Below are positions 1 through 6,641 of a stretch of 29,847 nucleotides of DNA, one piece after another. This stretch comes from Humisphaera sp. Lineage in GTDB: Bacteria; Planctomycetota; Phycisphaerae; Tepidisphaerales; Tepidisphaeraceae. The stretch is taken from contig JANXVV010000550.1 in NCBI GenBank assembly GCA_025351525.1, positions 1 through 29,847 of the forward strand, written 5' to 3'. Below the pieces are notes generated by a model, which searched no databases, was not told the DNA's origin, and saw only the letters and a program-made list of their open reading frames with translations. Positions within the stretch are counted from its first letter, which is position 1; every line of letters starts with the position of its first letter. The position numbers and the translations under genes were made by a program.

Positions 1-19
1 GCGAGACGCCCATGCCACC
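1..19. repeat. Half-unit of the GGTGGCATGGGCGTCTCGCCC palindrome family
   Basis: The first 19 bases are the right half of the same element seen at 1374-1440, 9403-9469, 28843-28913 and 29551-29847. The window edge cuts it, so its partner half, if any, lies to the left. Confidence 0.7.
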
Positions 20-64
20 AGTTTTTCAAAAGACCCGAATTCAGGAATTGAAGAATCCAGGAAT

Positions 65-184
65 CCAAGCCGGGATGGAACGGAGAGCGCCAGCGAACTG
101 CGCAATCCCGGATCTTTTGACCCAGGAGCGCAAGAATCCGGGCCTGCGCAGTTCGCCGGCGGTCACCGCTCCGCCCCGGCTTGG
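65..184. repeat. Long imperfect palindrome with arms of about 50 bp
   Basis: The left arm starts CCAAGCCGGGATGGAACGG and the right arm ends CCGCTCCGCCCCGGCTTGG. Read as reverse complements, the arms match over about 50 bp with scattered substitutions and share an uninterrupted GCGAACTGCGCA core. The element lies just beyond the 3' end of the RNase HII-like gene and could act as its terminator. No T-tract is evident, so that role is an inference. Confidence 0.75.
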
Positions 185-204
185 ATGAAAAGTTCGGATC
201 GTCG

Positions 205-1194
205 TCACCGTGAGCGAATCAACTCCTCGTCCGCAATCCCCAGTTTTTTTCGCAGCGAATCGATGTCGGCCAGAAACCGCATCCCGTCACTGTAATAGCC
301 GGCCGTGGGAAGAAGACCGGGTTGCCTTTCCAGCCACCAGGCATTGAAGCGGTGCATGAGGGCTTCGCGAAGATATTTGCTGACCATGGACGCCATCGCC
401 ACGGATAAACACTGTGTTTCGGCCTTCTCGCAAAAGATGACCCGCGCGACATGCCCGCCGCGATGCAGTTGGTATTCACTGCGACCCTCGATTTCACGAA
501 CGATCTCCAGTGACCAATCCTCGAACATGGTCCGGAGCAGCGGCCCGTAGCGCGATCGACCTCCCTGACGATCGCAGAAAATCACGAGGTTTCGCTCGCC
601 ATATTCCCGCAGGAGATGGTCCAGATGGATGGCCGCAAGGGAGAAGAGCGTATTGCTTTTATTGCGCGTCTGATCGAAAAGGCGATTGAGCGGCTTCTCC
701 AACACCACCCGCGCCGCCAGATGCACACACCGCGTTTTCGCCCGATCCATTTCCAGCCGCAGCGCATTGGCAAAGAGCTTGATCGGCATCCCTTCCTGCG
801 AAATTGGAAAACATTCATCCCCCGCCGGGCGATACCAGTCTGACTCCGCCATATCCGGCACAGCGTGGGCGGCCACCTGATTCACAAACGCATCCAATCC
901 ATCTCCCCACTCCCGCCAGGCGGCGGACATCGCCAGAACCGATCGCTCCAGTTCCTTCAACCCCGCCCCCGAGGAATAGACCAGTTTGCTGTCGTTGATA
1001 TGCAGCTTGCGCCCGCTCTTGGAACGGGTTTTGGAAACGACCTTGCTCAATCGCGTCCAGAGACACGGCAATGCTCCGTCGGCCCCGCGCGGGGAATCGA
1101 TGGGCAATTCCGGGACCTCGAACGCCGCACATCCCACGATCAAAGGGCCGAGCAGAGGGCCATATCCCGCTTCATCAATTCCAGCGATTATCAT
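205..1194 (-). CDS. Ribonuclease HII-like protein (long form)
   Basis: RNase HII enzymes cut the RNA strand of RNA-DNA hybrids and start removal of misincorporated ribonucleotides. The N-terminus, residues 3-13, reads IAGIDEAGYGP, the family's signature, with acidic residues D7 and E8. A DSK motif follows (HINDSKLVYSS, about residue 68), and FCDRQGGR near residue 208 probably supplies a third carboxylate. At 329 residues it is much longer than ordinary RnhB (about 200), because of a long middle section and a longer C-terminus. The start at 1194 is fixed because the signature begins at residue 3. The canonical rnhB place, between rplS and yraN, is empty in this window, so this may be the cell's RNase HII. 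It could instead be a paralogue with altered substrate. Confidence 0.78.
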   Translation of the reverse strand: MIIAGIDEAGYGPLLGPLIVGCAAFEVPELPIDSPRGADGALPCLWTRLSKVVSKTRSKSGRKLHINDSKLVYSSGAGLKELERSVLAMSAAWREWGDGLDAFVNQVAAHAVPDMAESDWYRPAGDECFPISQEGMPIKLFANALRLEMDRAKTRCVHLAARVVLEKPLNRLFDQTRNKSNTLFSLAAIHLDHLLREYGERNLVIFCDRQGGRSRYGPLLRTMFEDWSLEIVREIEGRSEYQLHRGGHVARVIFCEKAETQCLSVAMASMVSKYLREALMHRFNAWWLERQPGLLPTAGYYSDGMRFLADIDSLRKKLGIADEELIRSR

Positions 1195-1213
1195 GGGGTG
1201 ACATGATACAGAC

Positions 1214-1241
1214 TTGACATCCGGCGAATGGCGAATAAATT
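1214..1241 (+). promoter_or_regulatory. Sigma-70-type promoter of tRNA-Asp
   Basis: TTGACA at 1214-1219 and TAAATT at 1236-1241 are separated by 16 bp. The expected start is near 1248, about 10 nt before the tRNA. The -35 is a perfect consensus and the -10 is close. Confidence 0.65.
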
Positions 1242-1258
1242 GATGAACTCATCGCTAC

Positions 1259-1332
<74 letters not shown>

Positions 1333-1373
1333 CTGAAGTTTCTACGGGGAGTCTTCCCTCTCAACCCCTCATC

Positions 1374-1440
1374 GTGGCACGGGATCCCAGCGCGTGCTAT
1401 CCGGCCGAAAAAATGCACGGGCGAGACGCCCATGCCACCT
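1374..1440. repeat. Palindromic element, family A, with a degraded left half
   Basis: The right half, GCACGGGCGAGACGCCCATG then CCACC, is intact. The left half, GTGGCACGGGATCCCAGCGC then GTGC, is a mutated counterpart. The short linker CGGCCGAAAAAAT resembles the linker of the intact copy at 29691-29707. Confidence 0.75.
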
Positions 1441-1473
1441 TGTTCAACGCACCTCATTTGGTGGGCTTGCCCC

Positions 1474-1611
1474 ATGACATCCACTTTTCGGCACATCGCG
1501 TTCTCCGCGCTTTTCCTTCTTTTGCTTTTGGCCCCCATGCTCTCCGCCGATCCCGCGCCGGACGACCGGTACATCATCATCGGGTTCCGGATCTGCCTGG
1601 ACTTTGAGTAA
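1474..1611 (+). CDS. Possible 45-residue secreted peptide
   Basis: An ATG at 1474 opens a 45-residue frame. Its first 25 residues look like a signal peptide: MTSTFRHIAFSALFLLLLL, then APMLSADP, with likely cleavage after SA. The rest, APDDRYIIIGFRICLDFE, is only about 20 residues. The ending faintly resembles the GFR-containing C-terminus of formylglycine-generating-enzyme-like proteins, so this could be a remnant joined to a signal peptide. It sits between a palindrome and decayed sequence, and no clear ribosome-binding site was found. A chance open frame remains quite possible. Confidence 0.25.
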   Translation: MTSTFRHIAFSALFLLLLLAPMLSADPAPDDRYIIIGFRICLDFE

Positions 1612-1699
1612 CCCTTTGTCCTTTGCCTTTTCACCCTTTTCCCTTCCGTCGCTCTGCGGCCACCGCCGGGCCGGGTCCACGGTCCTGTAAAAACGTGTT

Positions 1700-1815
1700 C
1701 CCTCAGCCTGATCGGCCCTCGTCCGGGAAGATCAAAGTTCCCCGGGCCCGAACGTAACCGCCCACCGAATTTTTCTGCGATCCGGCAAAACGGCAAGCGA
1801 GTACATCCACCCTGC
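1700..1815 (-). pseudogene. Frameshifted remnant of a delta-60 repeat protein
   Basis: On the minus strand three reading frames each carry part of one recognisable motif. Frame one reads MYSLAVLPD then KI, a second reads VGGYVRAR, and a third reads SGPGNFDL. Joined, they give the pattern SLAVLPDGKI-VGGYVRA-NFDLAR of delta-60 repeats, which are found in large secreted beta-propeller-like bacterial proteins. Small indels near 1757, 1747 and 1731 would restore the frame. Only about one repeat is recognisable and the rest of the gene is gone. Confidence 0.4.
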
Positions 1816-2000
1816 CTGCTGATTCAAGTCGTGTAGGCTCCGTACTACGCGCCCTGCCGAACTCGATTGTTTCAAGGATGAATGACGAAACATCGGCCAT
1901 TGGAACATTCGTGATTCGTCATCGATTCGTGAATTCGAAGATCGTGAATTCGTCATTATTCAAAACGCCGCACCCGCGCGGATGGACGGCAAGCCAGAAA

Positions 2001-2100
2001 CTCGAAATCAGAACAAAGCTCGGAAAATGAATGAGGAAAGCTCGAAAGACATCGCCTTTCGAGCTTCGGCTTTTCCTCCTTCGAGCTTTGTTCTGATTTC
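2001..2100. repeat. Composite inverted repeat 3' of the LuxC-like gene
   Basis: CTCGAAATCAGAACAAAGCT at 2001-2020 is mirrored by AGCTTTGTTCTGATTTC at 2084-2100. Inside it, AGCTCGAAAG at 2039-2048 pairs with CTTTCGAGCT at 2056-2065 around a 7-nt loop, a perfect 10-bp stem. It lies directly beyond the stop codon at 2119 and may act as a terminator or 3'-end stabiliser for the minus-strand operon. Confidence 0.7.
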
Positions 2101-2118
2101 TGATTTCGAGATTTCCCC

Positions 2119-3528
2119 TTAAGCGTTCTCCATCTGAAACGACCGCTGCCGATACAGGTGCTCGAAGAGGTTGCCTTCGTGCGGCTGGTCCCAGCTTAAT
2201 TTCCAGGTCGGGATGGGGCCGAGATTGAGGCGGTCGATGTGGCCACAGGCCATGAGGGCGCGTTGGAATTTTTTGTCGCGGGTGATGGCGGTGCCGACGA
2301 GGGTGGAGCCGATGGCATCGGGGATTTCGGCAGTGGGACACTCGATCACGCTGGCGAAGGGGAACAGGAACTCGCGGTTGGCCAGGGCGTGTTCGCGGTC
2401 GCACCAGATGATGGTCGGGAGCATCCAGGCGACACGGCCCTGCTGCACGAGGCGGGGGGTGCCGCGATGTTGCTGGGTAAGATCCTCGGCACCGGGGAGC
2501 ATTCCGTCGATCATCGCGTTCATGCGCTGCGGCATGGCGGGATTGGCGAAGGCGGCGATCTGGGCGGTGGGATCATCGGCGGGAAGGGCCTTGACCGTCG
2601 CCAGCTTTTGAGCCAAAGCATCGGCGATCTTGCGGCCGTTCTTCGGGGTCCAAACGGCGGAGGCGTTGATGCAACTGCGGCCTCCGTTGGCGGCGATGCA
2701 GGAGACGATCAGGTCGATGTGCTTCTCCCATTCCTCCGCCGCATCGTCGCCGAGAATCACCTTGCTGAAACCGGGACCGTGAAGCTCGACGCGCGGGTCT
2801 TTGGCCCAGGCCTTGGTGGTGGCGGCATCGCCGAAGAGCATGGCCCGGTCGACCACCTGCAACAGCGTGCTGGAACCGCCGTGATTGGTGGGATAAAAGC
2901 TGAACGCCTCGCGCGGCACCCCGGCGGCGCAGAGGGCTTCGATCAACCGCAGGGGAGACCAGGGTTCCTCACGACCCGGCTTCAAAACGATGGGACATTT
3001 GAGCGCGATCGCCGGGAGCCAGAGGGAATGCACGCCGGGGGAATTGCTCGGAAGCACCGCGCCAAAAGTGCGGCCCTCGCGATACCAACTGAGCATGCGG
3101 CCCTCATCATCGCCGTAGCCCTGATCGAGGATCGAGGGATCGAACCCGCGGGTGAGGCCGGCGACGATGACGTTCATCTCATCAAGCGTTTTGTGGAGCT
3201 TCTGCGCGTTGCCGCGACAGTAACTGTGGGGCATGCCGGTGGTGGCGGAAAGCTGATTGACGTAGTCGTCAAACGTCTGCTTCTGATCGCCGACCGGCAG
3301 GGTGCCGGTCATGAAAAAACCGGCGGCCTTTTTGCACATGGCGAGCAGTTCCTTGACGGTGAACTGCTCGAGGATCGAATCATCCATCCGGCCCACATCG
3401 CGGCTGATCATGCCGGAGTTGGCCTGGCTGACCTCGGCGACCGGCAGGCCGGTGGCGTGGTGGAGGATCTCGATCTTGTCGATGGACTCGTAGGGTTTGC
3501 CGGAACGGAGGATGGGAATGTGCAGCAT
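2119..3528 (-). CDS. Aldehyde dehydrogenase / LuxC-like acyl reductase
   Basis: The 469-residue protein has the aldehyde dehydrogenase superfamily layout. A cofactor-binding segment near residues 157-187 reads VLPSNSPGVHSLW and later VLKPGREEP, with K183 as the likely NAD(P)-contacting lysine. The catalytic loop is NGGRSCINAS, with C286 as the presumed thiol nucleophile. LuxC-type members use this cysteine to take an acyl group and reduce it to an aldehyde with NADPH. It is the last gene of a three-gene minus-strand set. The start lies 6 nt after the Uma2 stop, with a GAGA-like ribosome site inside that gene, which suggests coupled translation. The LuxE-like gene two places upstream supports acyl reduction. 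An ordinary aldehyde-oxidising role cannot be excluded. Confidence 0.8.
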   Translation of the reverse strand: MLHIPILRSGKPYESIDKIEILHHATGLPVAEVSQANSGMISRDVGRMDDSILEQFTVKELLAMCKKAAGFFMTGTLPVGDQKQTFDDYVNQLSATTGMPHSYCRGNAQKLHKTLDEMNVIVAGLTRGFDPSILDQGYGDDEGRMLSWYREGRTFGAVLPSNSPGVHSLWLPAIALKCPIVLKPGREEPWSPLRLIEALCAAGVPREAFSFYPTNHGGSSTLLQVVDRAMLFGDAATTKAWAKDPRVELHGPGFSKVILGDDAAEEWEKHIDLIVSCIAANGGRSCINASAVWTPKNGRKIADALAQKLATVKALPADDPTAQIAAFANPAMPQRMNAMIDGMLPGAEDLTQQHRGTPRLVQQGRVAWMLPTIIWCDREHALANREFLFPFASVIECPTAEIPDAIGSTLVGTAITRDKKFQRALMACGHIDRLNLGPIPTWKLSWDQPHEGNLFEHLYRQRSFQMENA

Positions 3529-3534
3529 TTGATC

Positions 3535-4131
3535 TCAACTCTTTCTTTTGGGCTTTAAACGGTTGGCAAGGGCGGCCGGCCACCAGAGCCGCGACAGGGG
3601 GATTTTGAGCTTCGGGAAGGGAGGCAGCGCGATCACGTCGCGATCGCGACCTTCGCCACTCGGAACATACTCGCCGCCTTCCAGACTGAAACCTTCGAGG
3701 AGCCGCGCGAGCGGATCGACGATCCAGTAATGCGGCACACCGGCCGCCCGGTACTGCTCAAACTTGTCGACCCGGTCGATGGTGCTGCTGCTGGGGCTGA
3801 TGATTTCAACGCAGAGGTCGGGCGGGCCGAGGAGAGCTGTGGGAGTGACAAGATGAACGCGCTCATGCGAAAAAAAGAGGAGGTCCGGCCTCCGGACATT
3901 GAACAGGTCCAGCGGCGTGTCCAGATCGCGAAAGACAATTCCGAGATCGTGCTCATCCACATGTTGCTTGACCAGGAAGAGCAATTCGACATCGCTATTT
4001 GAGTGTTCCGGAGTGGGACTCGGTGCCACAGCGATTTCTCCATTGACGAGTTCCAACCGCACGCCGGGAGGGTCTTCGCCGAGTGCCGCAAACTGGCGGG
4101 CGGTCATCCGGGTTGTGCTGATGATGGGCAT
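3535..4131 (-). CDS. Uma2 family (DUF820) putative nuclease
   Basis: This 198-residue protein matches the Uma2/DUF820 family, a PD-(D/E)XK-fold group that is abundant in cyanobacteria and planctomycetes and has no settled role. Seen directly: RLELVNGEI near the N-terminus, then RRPDLLFF, then a core DLCVEIISPSSS followed by KFEQYRAAGVPHYWIVDP. D and E of the RPDL and CVEI segments are the expected active-site acids. The start chosen is the ATG at 4131 (MPIISTTRM), which suits the family's usual N-terminus; a longer frame upstream has poor-quality sequence. It lies between the LuxE-like and LuxC-like genes with short gaps. That may be passive insertion, since these genes move often. Confidence 0.82.
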   Translation of the reverse strand: MPIISTTRMTARQFAALGEDPPGVRLELVNGEIAVAPSPTPEHSNSDVELLFLVKQHVDEHDLGIVFRDLDTPLDLFNVRRPDLLFFSHERVHLVTPTALLGPPDLCVEIISPSSSTIDRVDKFEQYRAAGVPHYWIVDPLARLLEGFSLEGGEYVPSGEGRDRDVIALPPFPKLKIPLSRLWWPAALANRLKPKRKS

Positions 4132-4174
4132 GTTAGAATACCAATCGCAAATGGCTGCCTGCCACACAAAATAA

Positions 4175-5257
4175 CTAGTACACGCCTTCCACCACCGTCT
4201 GGCCCATCCCGGCGAAAGGTTGGACGTTGCCGGCGCCGTCCCAGGGATACGGCTCGCAGGGAGGTCGGCGGATGGCTTGATCACGCTCCATGAACCTCGG
4301 AATAAAAGTTTCCCTCGTGAGCGTCGTCAGCATCACACGGCCTTTCTGGCCGTACTCGACTTTCTTGCCGGCATCATCGGGATCGACGATCTCCACTACC
4401 GCCCGCGGTTGCGGGGCGTGGTAGATCACCTCGTATTTGTCAGCCGGATCGAAGGGCTTGTGCGTGGCGAGGCCCATGAGGGTATTGCCGTAGGTCGGGA
4501 CGAAATCGATGCCGGGGCAGAGTTCCTCGCGAGCGAAGCGGTAGAACTGGGGTGTGAGTTCAGTGCCGCCGCAGAAGATGCCCTTGATGCCGTAATGGGT
4601 CAGATCGATCTTCTCGGCGAGCGCTTCGAGCAGTTTCGGGGTGGTGAACATGCACTGGATATTTGGATGGCTGCGGAGAATCGTCAAGGCCTGATCGATG
4701 CAGTGATTTTTGTACAGGTTGGCCTCCTGAACTTCGCCGCGCTTGATGCACTTGATGACCCAGCGCGGGTCGAGGTCGACGGAGAAGGCGATGCCGCCCC
4801 GGTGCTGGGCGAGATGCTCGATCGCCAGGCGCAAACGGCGGGGACCGGAGGGCCCGAGCATGAGCCAATCGGCACCCTTGGGGAAGGCTTTGTCGGAAAG
4901 GGTGGTGCTGAAGTTTTCATAGTCTATGCGGAAATCCTCGACCTGCAGACGGCTCTTGGGCACGCCGGTGCTGCCGCCGGTCTCGAAGACGTAGACCGGT
5001 TTGCCCGCCAACCCGCGCGGCAACCAGCGGCGCACCGGCCCGCCGCGAAGCCAGTCATCCTCGAAGTGGGGGAGCTTTTTCAGATCGGCGAAGCTGGTGA
5101 CTTCCTTGCGCGGGTCGAATGTCCAGCCCTTGGCCTTGTTGAGCCAGAATTCGCAGCCCGTTTCGGGGTTGAAGTGCCATTGCACGATCTCGCGCACATG
5201 GGCATCAAGGGCTTCGGCGGCATGGCGGACGCGGTTCTCAAGGGCGGGTGCGGGCAT
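4175..5257 (-). CDS. LuxE/PaaK-like acyl-adenylating (AMP-binding) enzyme
   Basis: The 360-residue protein belongs to the ANL superfamily, which activates carboxylic acids with ATP as acyl-AMP. The phosphate-binding loop is FETGGSTGVPKSR at residues 91-103. Later motifs include FTTPKLLEALAEKI, GIFCGGTELTP and VPTYGNTLMGLA, as in LuxE and PaaK-like proteins. It is shorter than a full acyl-CoA ligase (about 430 or more) and lacks an obvious mobile C-terminal domain, as LuxE (acyl-protein synthetase) does. The ATG at 5257 (MPAPALENRV) was chosen; the frame stays open to 5359 but that part runs into a small inverted repeat. With the LuxC-like protein it could form an acid-to-aldehyde reductase pair. 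The acid substrate is unknown. Confidence 0.75.
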   Translation of the reverse strand: MPAPALENRVRHAAEALDAHVREIVQWHFNPETGCEFWLNKAKGWTFDPRKEVTSFADLKKLPHFEDDWLRGGPVRRWLPRGLAGKPVYVFETGGSTGVPKSRLQVEDFRIDYENFSTTLSDKAFPKGADWLMLGPSGPRRLRLAIEHLAQHRGGIAFSVDLDPRWVIKCIKRGEVQEANLYKNHCIDQALTILRSHPNIQCMFTTPKLLEALAEKIDLTHYGIKGIFCGGTELTPQFYRFAREELCPGIDFVPTYGNTLMGLATHKPFDPADKYEVIYHAPQPRAVVEIVDPDDAGKKVEYGQKGRVMLTTLTRETFIPRFMERDQAIRRPPCEPYPWDGAGNVQPFAGMGQTVVEGVY

Positions 5258-5319
5258 GGAATTTGTTCTCGCAAAAAGCCTTGGTGGGCCAAGGCTGGGA
5301 TTTAAGAAATTGCAACCAT

Positions 5320-5341
5320 CAGCGGACTTTACGTCCGCCTG
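5320..5341. repeat. Short inverted repeat GCGGAC-TTTAC-GTCCGC
   Basis: A 6-bp perfect stem with a 5-nt loop lies in the 180-bp gap between the methyltransferase 3' end and the LuxE-like start. It has the same mini-hairpin logic as other elements in the window but a different sequence. Its function is unknown. Confidence 0.5.
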
Positions 5342-5437
5342 ACGGCAAGGCACTGACAACTGGAGGATATACTAGCGACCGATGACGGGGTTGCGTAGGG
5401 GAGGGTTTCAAAAATGGTGGAAGACGATCCGAAGCCG

Positions 5438-6319
5438 TCAATAAGTCAGCAAAAGCCTGTCGTGAACCACTTCATTTTCCAGCGACTCGCCCGCCATCTG
5501 GAAACGGCGCAGCATGGAACGTCCACAGTTGACAAAAATCTCGCGTTTAAAAAGGCCTTCGGGGATGGGAAGCTTACAAAGAAACGTACCGGTTTTTTTA
5601 GTGCCGTCGATGCTCAGGGCGACGTAGACGCCGCGCGATTTACATTCCGCAATGACGTTAAAAAGTCGCTTTAGGCTAAAAGCTTGCGCGCCATAAAGAA
5701 TATTTTGACTGTGAGTGTACGGAGGATCGCAGTAAACCACGTCGTTTCGCTCGGCACGCTGCATGGTTTGATCGTAGTTTGCATGGACGAATTCGGTGCC
5801 AGATGTACGGCGGTGCCATTGATCGACCCGATCATTAAAGCTGTCTGGGTGGATGGGATCATGAATGCCACAGGGGGTTGAGCAGTATCCATCGCGTTGA
5901 CGAAAGCGAACGACTCCCCCGTAGCAACTGCGGCAGAGAAACAGAAGGTCGGCCCCGTTTGGGCCTGCGTTGTACGCCGCCTTTACCTTCTCGAATTGCT
6001 GGATTTTTTCACCAGCTTTGAATGAGTGATATCGCTCTGAATACCACTGTTTGACGGTCCCGGGCGAACGACTAAGTGCATCCCAGATTTCTATAAGCGG
6101 CTTAAATCCATCACCCCCGACACCCCGCTTGGGCGCAAGCGTACCCAACACTGCTCCACTTCCGAGGAAAGGTTCAAAATAGGTTCCAAGATTGAGAGGA
6201 AAATAGGCCGCTATCTCATGTGCGAAACGCTGCTTGTTACCAATCCATTTCAAAAGCTGCGTTTTGAAGGGCTTGACGGAACAGGCGATAGAGTCGCCGA
6301 ACAAGAGTGACTGAATCAT
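5438..6319 (-). CDS. D12-class N6-adenine DNA methyltransferase (Type II R-M)
   Basis: The protein transfers a methyl group from S-adenosylmethionine to an adenine in DNA. It shows the D12 (Dam/DpnIIA/MboI-like) order of motifs: KWIGNKQRF at residues 24-32, the SAM-binding motif FEPFLGSGAV at 48-57, and the catalytic DPPY at 198-201 within VVYCDPPYTHSQ. The length of 293 residues is typical. The ATG at 6319 has a good ribosome site (GGAG, 5-nt spacer). A promoter with a palindromic operator lies just upstream. It is divergent from the controller and endonuclease genes, and its base composition is AT-richer than its neighbours, which points to horizontal gain. The target sequence cannot be read from the protein; GATC-type sites are common for this class but that is only a guess. 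Confidence 0.93.
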   Translation of the reverse strand: MIQSLLFGDSIACSVKPFKTQLLKWIGNKQRFAHEIAAYFPLNLGTYFEPFLGSGAVLGTLAPKRGVGGDGFKPLIEIWDALSRSPGTVKQWYSERYHSFKAGEKIQQFEKVKAAYNAGPNGADLLFLCRSCYGGVVRFRQRDGYCSTPCGIHDPIHPDSFNDRVDQWHRRTSGTEFVHANYDQTMQRAERNDVVYCDPPYTHSQNILYGAQAFSLKRLFNVIAECKSRGVYVALSIDGTKKTGTFLCKLPIPEGLFKREIFVNCGRSMLRRFQMAGESLENEVVHDRLLLTY

Positions 6320-6352
6320 GCGAACTCCAGACGGCAGAAAAGCACAGGCTGC

Positions 6353-6381
6353 ACCATATTCAAAATTTGAATACTCGTCAA
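6353..6381 (-). promoter_or_regulatory. Sigma-70-type promoter of the methyltransferase gene
   Basis: Read on the minus strand: TTGACG (6381-6376), a 17-bp spacer, TATGGT (6358-6353). Transcription would start near 6346, leaving about 27 nt of leader with GGAG at 6328-6325 ahead of the ATG at 6319. The spacer and the edge of the -10 box are occupied by a perfect palindrome, so a bound regulator would block polymerase. Confidence 0.6.
6357..6373. promoter_or_regulatory. 17-bp palindromic operator for the XRE controller
   Basis: TATTCAAA-A-TTTGAATA is a perfect 8+1+8 palindrome, the kind of site bound by dimeric XRE proteins. It lies inside the methyltransferase promoter and 28 bp before the GTG proposed as the controller's own start. 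That fits repression of the methyltransferase with autoregulation. Binding is inferred from position and symmetry only. Confidence 0.55.
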
Positions 6382-6401
6382 GTCTGCATACCCTTCATGC
6401 C

Positions 6402-6641
6402 GTGACCAAGTCAGGTAAAAACCATGACCGGCAGAGATTAGCTCGGCTTTTACGCACGGTGCGTACGGAGGCGGGACTGCGGCAAATCGATCTCGCTGAA
6501 AAGTTGGAGGAACCGCAATCGTACGTCAGCAAATATGAATCGGGAGAGCAGCGTCTTGATCTACTCGAGCTAAAAGCAATCTGCGATGCGTTAACCATTA
6601 ACTTGACGAAATTTGTTGGGCGATTCGAGGGTGAACGGTGA
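6402..6641 (+). CDS. XRE-family controller of the restriction-modification system
   Basis: A small helix-turn-helix protein. The core reads LRQIDLAEKLEEPQSYVSKY, then ESGEQRLDLLELKAICDALT, the standard XRE arrangement in which the second helix (PQSYVSKYESG) reads DNA. The GTG at 6402 gives 79 residues, the usual size of R-M controller (C) proteins, and leaves the operator upstream. The alternative ATG at 6318 gives 107 residues, but its extra N-terminus is low-complexity, runs through the operator, and would overlap the divergent methyltransferase start codon. Neither start has a strong ribosome site. Its stop overlaps the endonuclease GTG (GTGA at 6638-6641), so the two are translationally coupled and share a message. 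Confidence 0.85.
   Translation: MTKSGKNHDRQRLARLLRTVRTEAGLRQIDLAEKLEEPQSYVSKYESGEQRLDLLELKAICDALTINLTKFVGRFEGER

Larger units (their letters stand above)
1333..2118. other. Gene-poor stretch between tRNA-Asp and the LuxC-like gene
   Basis: Almost 800 bp carry no convincing intact gene. They hold two palindromic elements (1374-1440 and 2001-2100), one possible 45-residue secreted peptide (1474-1611), a decayed coding remnant (1700-1815), and a short run of ATTCGTGAATTCG-like repeats around 1909-1950. Open frames on the minus strand that start around 1800-1950 are short and break up inside the remnant. Confidence 0.6.

Noticed and set aside
2239..3558. Long plus-strand open frame (439 codons) opposite the LuxC-like gene, and similar long frames at 4220-5305, 9384-10457, 10557-11816, 20842-21780 and 22659-23789
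   Set aside because: All are antisense to genes with clear family motifs. High G+C at third codon positions leaves such frames open, and their translations are Gly/Ala/Arg/His-rich without any domain.
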